Source of the DNA: Clostridia bacterium
Lineage (GTDB): Bacteria; Bacillota; Clostridia; Christensenellales; Aristaeellaceae
Assembly: GCA_017508975.1 (NCBI GenBank)
Contig: JAFWQU010000023.1
Coordinates: 80,075 to 144,074 of the forward strand
Length of the DNA: 64,000 bases
Reading direction: 5' to 3'
In this document: piece by piece, positions 7,700 through 19,603 of the stretch
How positions within the stretch are numbered: position 1 is the first letter of the stretch
Layout of the letters: each line of letters opens with the position of its first letter
Made by a program: the position numbers and the translations under genes
The notes under the pieces: model-generated
What the model was told of the DNA's origin: nothing
Seen by the model: the letters and a program-made list of their open reading frames with translations, nothing else
Databases searched by the model: none

Positions 7700-9442
7700 A
7701 AACGCAAACTGATTGTGCTGTGTGTGGCTCTGTTGTTGCTGACGGCGCTGGCATCGTTGGCGCTGGCGGATGGAGACGCGCTGAAGTTCAAGATGGACGT
7801 CCAGCCGAACCGTTTCACGGGGCCGCAGGAGGCCTCGGTGGGCATCCAGGTGTCCAACTCCGGCGAGAGCGATATGCCCGGCCCGGTGACGCTTTATGAT
7901 CCGAACGACCAGCAGATCGAGGAGTTCGGCGCGCCGGTGCTGACAGCGGGAAGCTCCCAGTCCTGGATGGGCAAGGTGCAGGTCACCCAGGAGATGCTGG
8001 ACAAGGGCGAGATCGCCTTCAGCATCCGCTATCCCTACACGAACGACGAGGGCGAGATCAAATACAAGCACAAGACCTTCCGCAAGCCGATCACCTACGA
8101 CACGAACAAGGTGCAGGTGGAGGTCAACCGCTCCATCACCCCGCCGACGACCGCTGGCAAAGGGCAGACGGTCACGGTGACCTACGAGATCGTCAACACC
8201 GGCACGGTCGACATCACGGACGTGCGGATCACGGAAAACAAGTCCATCTCCACCTCCCCGGGAACCATCAAGAAGGTGGCGCCCGGTTCGAAGGAGAGCC
8301 ATACGTTCACCGTCAAGATGGGCACCAAGAACCTGGTCTCCCAGGCGACGATCATCTATACGGCTGACGGCAATAAGGTCACGGTGACCAAGGAGCCGGT
8401 CACGATCTACTACGGGGAGATCAAGCTCAAGGCCACGCTGACCGCGGACAAGACCGGCGGTATGGTCGGCGACACGGTGAAGCTGACGCTGAAACTCGAA
8501 AACACCAGCAAGGATGAGACCTACAGCAACATCACGATCACCGATCCGACGCTGGGCGAGGTCTTCTCCGGGCTGTCCCTGGATCCCGGCGAGACGCTGA
8601 ACGAGGTGAAGGAGGTCACCCTCAGCGAGGACACCACCTACCAGTTCACGGCGCTGACCCGCAACGCGGACGACCGTGATGTCCAGACCTCCACCGAGCA
8701 GGTCAAGATCCTGGTCATGGAGCCCTCCGAGGCGGCCAACCTGACGGTGAAGGCCGAGGCGGACCGCACCACGATCTACGAGACACCCGGCACGGTGCGT
8801 TTCACGGTGTTCGTCACCAACAACTCCGCCGCGGACATTGAGAATGTGTCGATCTATGCGACCGGCGTGCAGCTGTACCAGTTCCCGCTGATCCTGGCCG
8901 GCGAGACCCGGGAGTTCACCCGGGACATCGGCGTGTCCATGGCCGGCAGCTACCAGTTCGTCGCCCGCGTGCGCAACAAGCTGAATGAGACGGAGAGCTT
9001 TGAGAGCAACATCGTGCGCATCGGCTACGCCCGTCCCACCGCGGTTCCGACCGAGGCGCCCATGGTGACGCCGCCCGCGCCCCAGAAGGTGCCGGTGCCG
9101 CAGGTCGACGACCTGCCGGAGAGCTACACGAACCTGGCGACCACGCTGAAGAGCGTGGGACTGGGCCTGCTGGTGCCCGTGGCGATCGGCGCGCTGCTGA
9201 CCCTGATCGGCCTTGTCGCCCGCATCATCCGCGGCATCCAGTCCCACGGCGCGCTGGACCACCTCGAGCGGACGGTCAGCCGCGACTATGAACAGCCCGG
9301 CGAGGAAGCCAAGAGCGAGAAGAAAAAGAAGGACGACGACGAGAAGAAGGAAAAGAAGGACGAGGAGCCCCTCGGGGATGAGGACGACGACACCGCGATC
9401 GTGCGGCGCCGCCACCGCAGAACCGACGACGAAGAATCCTGA
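7697..9442 (+). CDS. Exported, C-terminally membrane-anchored protein with tandem Ig-like repeats
   Basis: A 581-residue protein with a classical signal peptide (basic KRK, hydrophobic core, ALA near residue 24). Three to four beta-sandwich repeats of about 100 residues follow, of the CARDB/DUF11 adhesin type, each with a V.V.Y.I.NTGT or L.L.LENTS strand pattern. A proline/threonine linker lies near residues 445-475 and a transmembrane helix near 490-515. The cytoplasmic tail is extremely charged, rich in K, D and E. The ATG was fixed by the signal peptide. It has its own strong promoter and a terminator, so it is monocistronic and probably abundant. Its ligand is unknown. Confidence 0.7.
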   Translation: MKRKLIVLCVALLLLTALASLALADGDALKFKMDVQPNRFTGPQEASVGIQVSNSGESDMPGPVTLYDPNDQQIEEFGAPVLTAGSSQSWMGKVQVTQEMLDKGEIAFSIRYPYTNDEGEIKYKHKTFRKPITYDTNKVQVEVNRSITPPTTAGKGQTVTVTYEIVNTGTVDITDVRITENKSISTSPGTIKKVAPGSKESHTFTVKMGTKNLVSQATIIYTADGNKVTVTKEPVTIYYGEIKLKATLTADKTGGMVGDTVKLTLKLENTSKDETYSNITITDPTLGEVFSGLSLDPGETLNEVKEVTLSEDTTYQFTALTRNADDRDVQTSTEQVKILVMEPSEAANLTVKAEADRTTIYETPGTVRFTVFVTNNSAADIENVSIYATGVQLYQFPLILAGETREFTRDIGVSMAGSYQFVARVRNKLNETESFESNIVRIGYARPTAVPTEAPMVTPPAPQKVPVPQVDDLPESYTNLATTLKSVGLGLLVPVAIGALLTLIGLVARIIRGIQSHGALDHLERTVSRDYEQPGEEAKSEKKKKDDDEKKEKKDEEPLGDEDDDTAIVRRRHRRTDDEES

Positions 9443-9467
9443 GTCCCGGAATCCTGAGTAAAGCAAG

Positions 9468-9497
9468 CCCCTTCATCCGGCTGGATGAAGGGGTTTT
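9468..9497 (+). terminator. Rho-independent terminator of the surface protein gene
   Basis: An 11-bp stem, CCCCTTCATCC pairing GGATGAAGGGG with a 4-base loop, is followed by TTTT, 25 bases after the stop codon. Confidence 0.9.
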
Positions 9498-9506
9498 GTG
9501 TTATGA

Positions 9507-9620
9507 ACTGCAAATCTGGCAACAGCATGCATCCGAAGGTCCAGGGCGATCGGAAAGCCCTGGTCGCGCCCGCAGGCGCGAAATCTCCCCGCTGACAATG
9601 GGAATAGAGACAGAGATCAT
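9507..9620 (-). repeat. Interspersed TIR element, copy D (reverse)
   Basis: The core with both hairpins (CCAGGGC/GCCCTGG and CGCGCC/GGCGCG) is intact. The left terminal repeat is decayed; the right one is shortened to GAGATCAT. Its last base, 9620, is also the last base of the TGA stop of the minus-strand gene 9620-10462. Confidence 0.8.
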
Positions 9621-10462
9621 CAGCTGATCGGCCAGTTCTCCAGGGTCAGACGGGCGGCCTCCGCGTTGGCGGGGACGGTGTCCTCCAGAGTCATGGGAAT
9701 GCCGGGATGCGAGTGGGCCAAACGGAGCAGGCGCGTGTAGTCCATGACACCGGTGCCGCAGGCCATGGAGCGCACATCCTCGCGGCCGGGCTCCACCCGG
9801 TAATCCTTCATGTGCAGCACGCGGATACGGTCGCCGAAGAGCTCTTCGCTCCTGTCGATCAGTGCGTCGCACTGCGAGCAGTTCTCGGGGGTCAGAAGAT
9901 TGACCGTATCCAGAATGATCTGCAGGCTCGGGGAGTTGAGCGCCCGGAGCACACGGGCCGCGCGCTCCGGCGTCGAGACAATGTGCCGGCAGACGGGCTC
10001 GATGGCCAGAATCGCGCCCTCATCCTCCGCGCGGTTGACCACCGGCAGCACCCGGTGGATGAAGAGATCCAGGGAGGCCGCGGTCCAGCAGGCGGGCTCG
10101 GTGCGGTAGGCGGTGTTGGGCGCGCCGGTCTCCGTGCCCACCACGCCGGCGCCGATCCAGCGGGCGAAGCGCAGATGCGCGTAATAGATCTCCAGCGTGC
10201 GCTGATAGGCCTCCTCGTCGGGGGTGGCGAGGTTCAGGTAGCAGCCGAGCACGGCACAGCTCATGTCCCGCTTCGCAAAGGCGGCGCGCACCTCCTCCGC
10301 CAGCTCCTTCGTGAGGAGCTTCGGCGCATCCTCCATGCGGAAGCCGGGCAGAACCTTCTGCATGGCCACATGCGCGCAGGAGAAGCCCTGCGCCTTCGCG
10401 GCGTCCAGCCGGTCCTCCAGAGCGTTTCCGGCGACATCGTGGAGACGGATTCCGATGTTCAT
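9620..10462 (-). CDS. Sugar phosphate isomerase/epimerase-like TIM barrel
   Basis: A 280-residue protein of the xylose isomerase-like (AP endonuclease 2) superfamily. It has an N-terminal IGIRLHD strand, ETGAP near residue 120, ILAIEPV near 160, ILDTVNLL near 200, and HMKDYR then LEDTVP towards the end, which supply the acidic and histidine ligands for a divalent metal. Such proteins isomerise or dehydrate sugars and inositols in catabolism; the exact substrate cannot be read from sequence. AGGAGG precedes the ATG by eight bases. It is flanked by repeat copies on both sides and appears monocistronic. Confidence 0.78.
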   Translation of the reverse strand: MNIGIRLHDVAGNALEDRLDAAKAQGFSCAHVAMQKVLPGFRMEDAPKLLTKELAEEVRAAFAKRDMSCAVLGCYLNLATPDEEAYQRTLEIYYAHLRFARWIGAGVVGTETGAPNTAYRTEPACWTAASLDLFIHRVLPVVNRAEDEGAILAIEPVCRHIVSTPERAARVLRALNSPSLQIILDTVNLLTPENCSQCDALIDRSEELFGDRIRVLHMKDYRVEPGREDVRSMACGTGVMDYTRLLRLAHSHPGIPMTLEDTVPANAEAARLTLENWPIS

Positions 10463-10479
10463 CTGTTCATCCTCCTGTT

Positions 10480-10587
10480 CTGATCCTGTTCTCTGGCAAA
10501 AGAGATTTCGCGCCTGCTGGCGCGACCAGAGACTTTCCGATCGCCTCTGGACTCTTCGGGTACATGCCTTATTTTGCGATTTGGTAT
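10480..10587 (+). repeat. Interspersed element, copy E (forward, variant stem)
   Basis: The core is present with the variant stem CCAGAG/CTCTGG also seen in copy C. On the complementary strand its one imperfect pair is a G:T wobble. The left end is decayed; the right end reads GATTTGGTAT at 10578-10587. Confidence 0.72.
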
Positions 10588-10727
10588 CAAACCGATCTCA
10601 ATTAAGAATTACAAATACGGCAACAACATGCTGCCGAAGGCCCAGGGCGATCGGAAAGCCCTGATCGCCGCCCGTAGGCCGCGAAATCTCACTGCTGACA
10701 ATAAGCATTCTAAACTGAGATCAGTAC
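10588..10727 (-). repeat. Interspersed TIR element, copy F (reverse)
   Basis: A nearly full-length copy with left end ACCGATCTCA and right end TGAGATCAGTAC. The right terminal repeat itself supplies the TGA stop codon (10721-10723) of the membrane protein gene upstream. One pair of the second hairpin is mismatched. Confidence 0.8.
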
Positions 10728-11935
10728 CAGCCGTTGTAGACGGCAACCGTGCCCAGAAACTGAATGACTGTTCCCAGCAGCATCAGCGGGAGATTCCAGC
10801 GGGTGAAGCGGTCGTCCTCCGCGGGCTGCCAGCAGAGAATGCCGTACCAGACCCAGGGCATGAGGTCCACCAGATAGCGGTTGCCAAACTGCCAGGCGCC
10901 CAGGGTGCGATGGCAGAGAATGACTGTCAGGTAGGCGAGGGTGAGGACCGGCAGGAGCACCCTGAGAGCGCCGTCTCCGGGTCTCCGCAGAGAAACGATC
11001 CAGGCGGCGAGCGCGGTCCAGAAGATCGGGTTCACCAGCCAGGCGGCCCCGCCGTCCGCGCTCTGCAGCCGCAGGGCGCCGTTCTCCCCGACCATGGGCG
11101 GCGCGAGGTAGGCGAGCAGGTTGTCCGGCAGGTAGCGCAGGCTGAACTGGCTGCCGTAGGTCTGGAACTCCGGCAGATAGCTGTGGCCGAACTCCAGCGG
11201 ATTCCCGAAGCGCAGGACGTTGAGCGTCATGTAGAACGCCGCCAGCAGCACCGGGCCGACCGCCCAGCGCAGGTGACTGCGAACGCGCCGGAGGGGCGGA
11301 CAGCCGGGCTCGCGTTCCTCCAGCTGCCTCCAGAGAATCCAGAGCAGCATCGGCCCGTAGATCACCGCCATCGGCCGGCAGCCCACCGCAGCCGCCCAGC
11401 AGCTCAGCGCCCAGCCGCCGCGCCCGCGCCGCGCGTGGTGCAGCGCCGCAAGGGAGAGACAGAAGCAGAGATTCTGCGCCAGAAACCAGACCCAGCCGTT
11501 CAAACAGAGATAGAGATAGCCGTTGCCCAGAAGCAGATAGAGCACCCAGAGCCCTGCCTCCCGCCGCCGGGGCAGACAGTCCTCCGCCAGCGCCATCGCG
11601 TGCCAGAGCGAGAGCAGCGCGGCGGCCAGCGCCACGAAGCCGTCCGGCGTGACCGCCCCGAAGAGCAGCACCAGCGGAAGCAGAACGAGCGAGGGAAAGG
11701 GCGGGAAGGAGACATAGTACTTGCCGTCCAGCTGCGCAAGCTCCAGCCATTCGTACAGGCCGCCGTCCTCCAGGTCCAGCCGCCCCTGCAGCCAGGCCTG
11801 CGCCTGTAGACTGTAGGAGTTGTAGAAATAGTTGAACCCAGGGAGTCCGTGTCCGGTCAGCAGGGCGGCCAGCGTCCAGACCAGGACAAAGCACAGTCCG
11901 GCGATCAGCAGCCTGGTACATCGCTCCCGGCTCAT
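10721..11935 (-). CDS. Polytopic membrane protein, possibly GT-C-type glycosyltransferase
   Basis: A 404-residue protein with about nine to ten predicted membrane helices. After the first helix comes a long outer loop with acidic residues (YNSYSLQAQAWL, then ELAQLDGKYYVSFPPFPS), a plan like GT-C mannosyl/arabinosyl transferases that use lipid-linked sugars; this assignment is an inference. The start at 11935 overlaps the AlaX stop as ATGA. Its last two codons and stop (TGG TAC TGA) run into repeat copy F, so the C-terminus may have been redefined by insertion of that element. Confidence 0.55.
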   Translation of the reverse strand: MSRERCTRLLIAGLCFVLVWTLAALLTGHGLPGFNYFYNSYSLQAQAWLQGRLDLEDGGLYEWLELAQLDGKYYVSFPPFPSLVLLPLVLLFGAVTPDGFVALAAALLSLWHAMALAEDCLPRRREAGLWVLYLLLGNGYLYLCLNGWVWFLAQNLCFCLSLAALHHARRGRGGWALSCWAAAVGCRPMAVIYGPMLLWILWRQLEEREPGCPPLRRVRSHLRWAVGPVLLAAFYMTLNVLRFGNPLEFGHSYLPEFQTYGSQFSLRYLPDNLLAYLAPPMVGENGALRLQSADGGAAWLVNPIFWTALAAWIVSLRRPGDGALRVLLPVLTLAYLTVILCHRTLGAWQFGNRYLVDLMPWVWYGILCWQPAEDDRFTRWNLPLMLLGTVIQFLGTVAVYNGWY

Positions 11936-13089
11936 AGGGCGCACGCCTCCAGCGCCGCGCGGAGCGTCTCCGGCGTACCGCCCAGAAGCATGCCTTGGAC
12001 CATGTCCGGCGCGCCGCCGCCCTTGCCGCCGAAGCGTTCGCACAGCTGCCGGGCAGCCGGGCGGACGTCCCCGGAGCCGCTCAGAGCGAAGGACCAGCCG
12101 CCCTCCGCGCGGGGGATCAGCACCAGCGCCAGCCGCGCACCCTCCGCGAGCTGCGCGGCCGCTTTCCGCAGCTGCGGCGCGGGCAGTCCCCCGGCCGCCA
12201 CCAGCCGCACCGGATGATCCGCCTCAGCCTCCGCCTGGACCGCAAAGAGCTTCTGCGCCTGCGCGCCCAGCTGGTAAGCAAGCTGATCCCGTTCCTGCAG
12301 GAGGCGCGAGACCGCCGAGGCGATCTCGTGGGGTTTGGCGGAGAGCGCGTGGGAGACGGCGCGGACTTCGCCGTGCATCTGCCGGACCCAGCGCAGCGCC
12401 CGCGCGCCGCAGCGGATTGTGAGCCGCATGCCGCCCTTGTAGTGGATCGCGGAGAGAATCTTGATCAGCCCGACCTCGCCGGTGGAGCGCACGTGCGTGC
12501 CGCAGCAGGCGCAGGTGTCTGCGCCGGGGATCGAGACAATGCGTACGTCGCCCGTCAGCTCCTTCTTGCTGCGGTAGGCGAGCTGCCGCAGTTCCTCCGG
12601 GTCGGGCACCCAGACGCGCACCGGGACGTTCCGCCAGACGCAGGCGTTGGCGGCGTCCTCCACCTGCTGCAGCTCCTCGTCGCTGAGCGGACGGCTGAAG
12701 TCGACGGTGACGTCCTCCGCACCGATGTGGAAGCCGACGTTGCGGCAGCCGAAGGTTGTGCAGATGAGCCCCGAGAGGATGTGTTCGCCCGAGTGCTGCT
12801 GCGTCTGGTCCATGCGGCGCTCCGCGTCGACCTGCCCGTGGACCTGGACGCCCTCCGGGAGCGGGGCATCGGTTTGGTGGAGAATGAGGCCGTCCCGCTC
12901 CTGGGTGTCCAGCACCCGGACGCCGTCCAGTATGCCCCGGTCGCCGCCCTGGCCGCCGCCCTCCGGGAAGAAGGCGGTCTGATCCAGCACGATCTCCCAG
13001 CCCTCGCCGGCCTCCCGGCAGAGAAGGACCTCCGCCTCGAAGTCCAGCAGCCGGGCGTCCTCGTCAAAGAGTCTCCGGGTCTTGTTCAT
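11932..13089 (-). CDS. AlaX-type alanyl-tRNA editing protein (long form)
   Basis: A 385-residue stand-alone relative of the editing part of alanyl-tRNA synthetase. It hydrolyses mischarged Ser- or Gly-tRNA(Ala) in trans. FFPEGGGQGGD at about residues 42-52 begins the barrel domain. The zinc site is HSGEH near residue 100 (HxxxH) plus CACCGTH near 195. The C-terminal DHHA1 region ends with GGGAPDMVQG. The aminoacylation core is absent, which separates it from AlaS. The start at 13089 matches the family N-terminus and lies 26 bases inside the upstream caspase gene. Confidence 0.88.
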   Translation of the reverse strand: MNKTRRLFDEDARLLDFEAEVLLCREAGEGWEIVLDQTAFFPEGGGQGGDRGILDGVRVLDTQERDGLILHQTDAPLPEGVQVHGQVDAERRMDQTQQHSGEHILSGLICTTFGCRNVGFHIGAEDVTVDFSRPLSDEELQQVEDAANACVWRNVPVRVWVPDPEELRQLAYRSKKELTGDVRIVSIPGADTCACCGTHVRSTGEVGLIKILSAIHYKGGMRLTIRCGARALRWVRQMHGEVRAVSHALSAKPHEIASAVSRLLQERDQLAYQLGAQAQKLFAVQAEAEADHPVRLVAAGGLPAPQLRKAAAQLAEGARLALVLIPRAEGGWSFALSGSGDVRPAARQLCERFGGKGGGAPDMVQGMLLGGTPETLRAALEACAL

Positions 13090-14590
13090 CGGAATCTTCC
13101 CTTCGTATGATGGCAAAAGTGCGGTCGTCCGCCTCCCAGCGCTCGTCACCCACGATGGCGGTCACGCGCAGGGTGTAGGTCCCCGGCGGGACGAGCTCGC
13201 CGGCGGCGGTGAGGCCGCTCCAGGTGTAGGTGGACGCGCTGGGATTCAGCTGCTCCGGGCGCGTCGGTTCGCGGGAGACCAGCCGCCGCACGGTTTTTCC
13301 TTCGCCGTCAAGGATCAGAACGGTGATCTCACAGGGCAGGCTGTGGGCGACGGAGAAGCTGAGCTCCTCGCCGCGGGACGGGTCGAAGGCCTCGGGGACC
13401 TCCACAAGGAGCTCCGGGTCGCCGCCAACAGGCGGGATGCACAGAACGGTGCCGCCCACGACGGTCAGCTCCTGGCCGGTCAGCGCGAGCAGCTGCAGCA
13501 GGACATAGCCGTCGCCGTAGTCCTCGTCCGGGGTCTGCAGGGTGATGGTGCGCTCCTTGAATCCGGGGGTGAGCGCGCCGGGCATGTTGCCCAGCAGGCC
13601 GCCGTCCTCGCCGTCGTCGTAGATCCAGACGGCGTTGTCGAAGTCCCAGCGCCCGCCCTGCTGGTAGACCAGCTGGTAGACCATTCGGAGCGGGGAGAGC
13701 ACCGTGAAGGACATCTGGATGCTTGGGGAGGCGAAGGACAGCGCGCCGGTTTCCAGGCTGATGCCCTCCACCAGCGCGGCCCGCCGCTGGACGGTGACCG
13801 TGTTCACGTCGTAGGTCATCAGGGGAAAGTCGCTCTCCTCCGGCCAGGTCTGGACGGTGGAGGCGCCGTGGTTGGCCCGCAGATAGCGCTTCAGCTCGCG
13901 CAGGGTGACGGTGCCGTCGCGGTTGAGGTCGGAGTCGAAGCCCCCGGCGCCGGAGATGCCGCGCACCAGCGTGTCCGAGAAATACCCCGCGCCGGTCTTC
14001 TGTTCGAGGTCGTCCTCGGCGCCGGCCCAGAACCAGCTCTCCTCCGCACCGCCGGAGGAGCAGACAATCTTCCACTCCTCGCCCTCAAACAGCCGGTCAA
14101 AGGGTGCGGGCACGCCCTTGCCGATCACCGCGCCGGAGTGGCAGGCGTCGAGTATCAGGACCTTGGTGCCCGGCACGGGCTCCAGCAGCTCCTTCAGGCG
14201 GGAGGCCGCAAGACGGTGCTCCCGGTGGCCGTCTGAGAGCAGCAGCGTGAACTCGCCTGCGCTCTGACCCTCCTCCCACAGCCCGTGGGTGCTGATGTAG
14301 AAATAGCAGGTGTCCTCCTCCGTGGCCTCGCCGAAGGCCTCCTGGATCAGCTCCTGCAGTTCGGACTCGCGGCCCAGGCCGGTGCGGCGGGTGACGAGGC
14401 TGGCCAGGTTCATAGAGCCGCCGGAGAGCGCCCGCGCCATGTGCAGAACATTGTTTTCGGAGGCGGGGGAGGTATCGTCCTGGGTGAGAAAGTGGTCGCA
14501 GCCGATGAGCAGCGCTCGGTTCTCCGCCAGCGCCGGAACGGTGAGGAGCGCGAGAAACAGCGCCAGCCATGCGATCCGCCAGCGTGCCAT
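13064..14590 (-). CDS. Secreted caspase-like (C14) protease with EF-hand loop
   Basis: A 508-residue protein with a signal peptide (residues 1-23, ending ALAEN). The caspase-hemoglobinase fold follows, with catalytic His102 in YISTHG and Cys150 in LILDACHSG. Residues 221-232 form a canonical calcium loop (D-x-N-x-D-G-x-V-x-x-x-E), as in EF-hand or dockerin motifs. Beta-rich modules follow and the last about 80 residues look like a FlgD-type Ig domain (VPPGTYTLRVTA). Start 14590 was preferred to 14611 because AGGGGGG lies six bases before it. It is first in a coupled operon with AlaX and a membrane protein. Calcium-dependent activity outside the cell is inferred. Confidence 0.82.
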   Translation of the reverse strand: MARWRIAWLALFLALLTVPALAENRALLIGCDHFLTQDDTSPASENNVLHMARALSGGSMNLASLVTRRTGLGRESELQELIQEAFGEATEEDTCYFYISTHGLWEEGQSAGEFTLLLSDGHREHRLAASRLKELLEPVPGTKVLILDACHSGAVIGKGVPAPFDRLFEGEEWKIVCSSGGAEESWFWAGAEDDLEQKTGAGYFSDTLVRGISGAGGFDSDLNRDGTVTLRELKRYLRANHGASTVQTWPEESDFPLMTYDVNTVTVQRRAALVEGISLETGALSFASPSIQMSFTVLSPLRMVYQLVYQQGGRWDFDNAVWIYDDGEDGGLLGNMPGALTPGFKERTITLQTPDEDYGDGYVLLQLLALTGQELTVVGGTVLCIPPVGGDPELLVEVPEAFDPSRGEELSFSVAHSLPCEITVLILDGEGKTVRRLVSREPTRPEQLNPSASTYTWSGLTAAGELVPPGTYTLRVTAIVGDERWEADDRTFAIIRREDSDEQDPETL

Positions 14591-14625
14591 GCGATCCCCC
14601 CTCCCCGGCATTCAATGATGGGGAC

Positions 14626-14654
14626 AGTATACCGCGAAGCGTGGATTGCGTCAA
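14626..14654 (-). promoter_or_regulatory. Promoter for the caspase-AlaX operon
   Basis: TTGACG and TATACT are spaced by 17 bases on the minus strand, 36 bases before the chosen ATG. Confidence 0.75.
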
Positions 14655-14666
14655 ACAACTGACAGT

Positions 14667-14688
14667 AAAAAACTGCCTTGCGGCAGCT
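14667..14688 (-). terminator. Terminator of the polysaccharide deacetylase gene
   Basis: On the minus strand a CTGCC/GGCAG stem with a GCAA loop is followed by six T, starting just after the stop codon. Confidence 0.8.
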
Positions 14689-14689
14689 T

Positions 14690-15568
14690 TTAACAGGGTG
14701 GAAGGGAGCGCTTTGCGTCTCTCGGATAGACATAGGGCTCCGGACCGATCTCAATCTCCGGGAAATCCAGCAGTTCGCGGACGGTGACCAGCTCGTAGCC
14801 CTCCTCCAGCAGCCAGGGGATCATTTCCTTGATGCAGTTCATGTCCTTTTTCCGGGCGTGGAAGAGCAGGATGCTGCCGTTCTTGACGTCCTTTTTGGTC
14901 TGCTCGGCGTGTGTCTGGCTTACGTCCCACAGCACGACATGGTTATAGCCGAACTTCTCACAGGCTTTCTTGATTCTCGGAATCGTATGCCCCTCGTCGT
15001 CGGTGTAGTGGCCGAAGGGAGGCCGGAGGGAGACCATCCCGTAGTGATATCCCAGGACCTCGTCCAGAATCTCCTGAGTCCGGTAGATATGAATGCAGAT
15101 CCCGCCGTAGGACATATCGGGGAGATTGGAGTGGTGGTTGGTATGGCTCCCGATTTCGCAGCCGGAGGCGGCGATGGCCCGCCAGAGCTCGGCGTCCTTC
15201 TTCTTCAGCTGATCCCCGAGCGGGAAAAACGTCATGGGCACGCCTGCGTCCTGGCAGAAGTCGAAGATCTCGCGGATAATGCCCCGGTCATAGCAGTCGT
15301 CCATGGTGATGGCGACTCTTTTGACGTCCCGGGATCCGTGACGGATTGCGAAGGGCTGGCTGTCACACCAGCGCTCGACGGCGGGGGTGGCGGCCGGTTC
15401 GGCGGTCGGCTCGGGTGTCGTCAGAACGGCGGGAGGGGCGGACGTCGCGGCAGGAGCTTCCTCGTCCTCCGAGGTCGTGATCGTGATGAAACCGTTCTCA
15501 GCGAAAGCGCAGGTCAGGACGCAGGCCAGACACAGCGCGATGAGGAGGATCCGGATTCCCCTGTGCAT
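14690..15568 (-). CDS. Secreted polysaccharide deacetylase (NodB fold)
   Basis: A 292-residue protein with a signal peptide (to about residue 23), a Thr/Pro/Glu linker to about residue 63, and a NodB domain. The NodB motifs are visible in order: TMDDCYD (motif 1, the two Asp), SHTNHH (motif 2, metal histidines), RPPFGHY (motif 3), LWDV (motif 4) and ILLFHAR (motif 5). Such enzymes remove acetyl groups from peptidoglycan or chitin-like sugars. ATG 15568 was chosen over GTG 15577, which overlaps the SD GAGGTG. It follows the atp operon but has its own terminator. Confidence 0.87.
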   Translation of the reverse strand: MHRGIRILLIALCLACVLTCAFAENGFITITTSEDEEAPAATSAPPAVLTTPEPTAEPAATPAVERWCDSQPFAIRHGSRDVKRVAITMDDCYDRGIIREIFDFCQDAGVPMTFFPLGDQLKKKDAELWRAIAASGCEIGSHTNHHSNLPDMSYGGICIHIYRTQEILDEVLGYHYGMVSLRPPFGHYTDDEGHTIPRIKKACEKFGYNHVVLWDVSQTHAEQTKKDVKNGSILLFHARKKDMNCIKEMIPWLLEEGYELVTVRELLDFPEIEIGPEPYVYPRDAKRSLPPC

Positions 15569-15595
15569 GACAATCACCTCATGTGCGGAAGTGCA

Positions 15596-17295
<1,700 letters not shown>

Positions 17296-18097
17296 TTACG
17301 CGTTTCCGCCCGCGACAATCTCCGTGATTTCCTGGGTGATGGCTCCCTGGCGCGCCCGGTTGTACTGCAGCTGCAGGTCGTCGATCATGGCGCGGGCGTT
17401 CTTGCCGGCGCTGTCCATGGCGTTGCGGCGCGAGGCGACCTCGCAGGCGAAACTCTCCCGTACGCAGGCCATAATCTCGCCCGCCACATAGGCTGGGATC
17501 GCGGTCTCCAGAATGCTCCCGGCGCTCGGCTCGAAGATCATGCCGCTGGCGTTCTGGCTCTTTTCCGGCTTCGTGAGCGGCAGGAGCCACCGGAGCTTCG
17601 GCACCTGGGACATCATGGAGACATAGGTGGTATAGAGGATTCCGGCCCGGCGGCACTCGCCGGAGGTGAAGGCCCGGCAGAGGCGGTCCGCCAGCTCCCG
17701 CGCCTGGGCGGGGGCAAAGGTCTCCGCCAGCACCCGGGTTCCGTTCGGATCGAAACGGTCACAGGCGCGCTTGCCCACCGGGATCAGCTTCGCGTCGGGG
17801 TACTCCCGCAAGGCGCGGAAGATGTTGGCGTTGTAGCCGCCCGCCAGACCGCGGTCGCCGGCCACGACCACCAGCAGGGTATCGCCCTCCTCGCGGACAC
17901 GGAGCCAGGCGCTCTGCGCGCAGGCCTCGCTGCCGGCCAGAATGTCGATGGCGGTCTGAAAGGCCTCGGCGTGGTTCACGCTGGCGTCCATGCGCTCGGA
18001 GGCGCGGCGGATCTTGGAGCTGGCGACCAGCTCCATGGCGTGGGTCAGGTGTAGGGTCGAGTTGACGGAGCGGATGCGGTTGCGCAGCTTTTTGGTA

Positions 18098-18105
<8 letters not shown>
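17296..18105 (-). CDS. atpG: F-type ATP synthase subunit gamma
   Basis: The rotor shaft of F1, 269 residues (slightly short of the usual 280-290). The N-terminal helix [30 protein letters not shown] and the C-terminal [24 protein letters not shown] pair as the coiled-coil shaft. [16 protein letters not shown] near residue 72 is the conserved core. It overlaps atpA by eight bases. Confidence 0.96.

Positions 18106-19599
<1,494 letters not shown>

Positions 19600-19603
<4 letters not shown>

Noticed and set aside
7691-9466. Long open frame of 591 codons antisense to the surface protein gene
   Set aside because: High GC content keeps antisense frames open. The sense frame has a signal peptide, promoter and terminator; the antisense product is H/G/D/V/L-rich without motifs.
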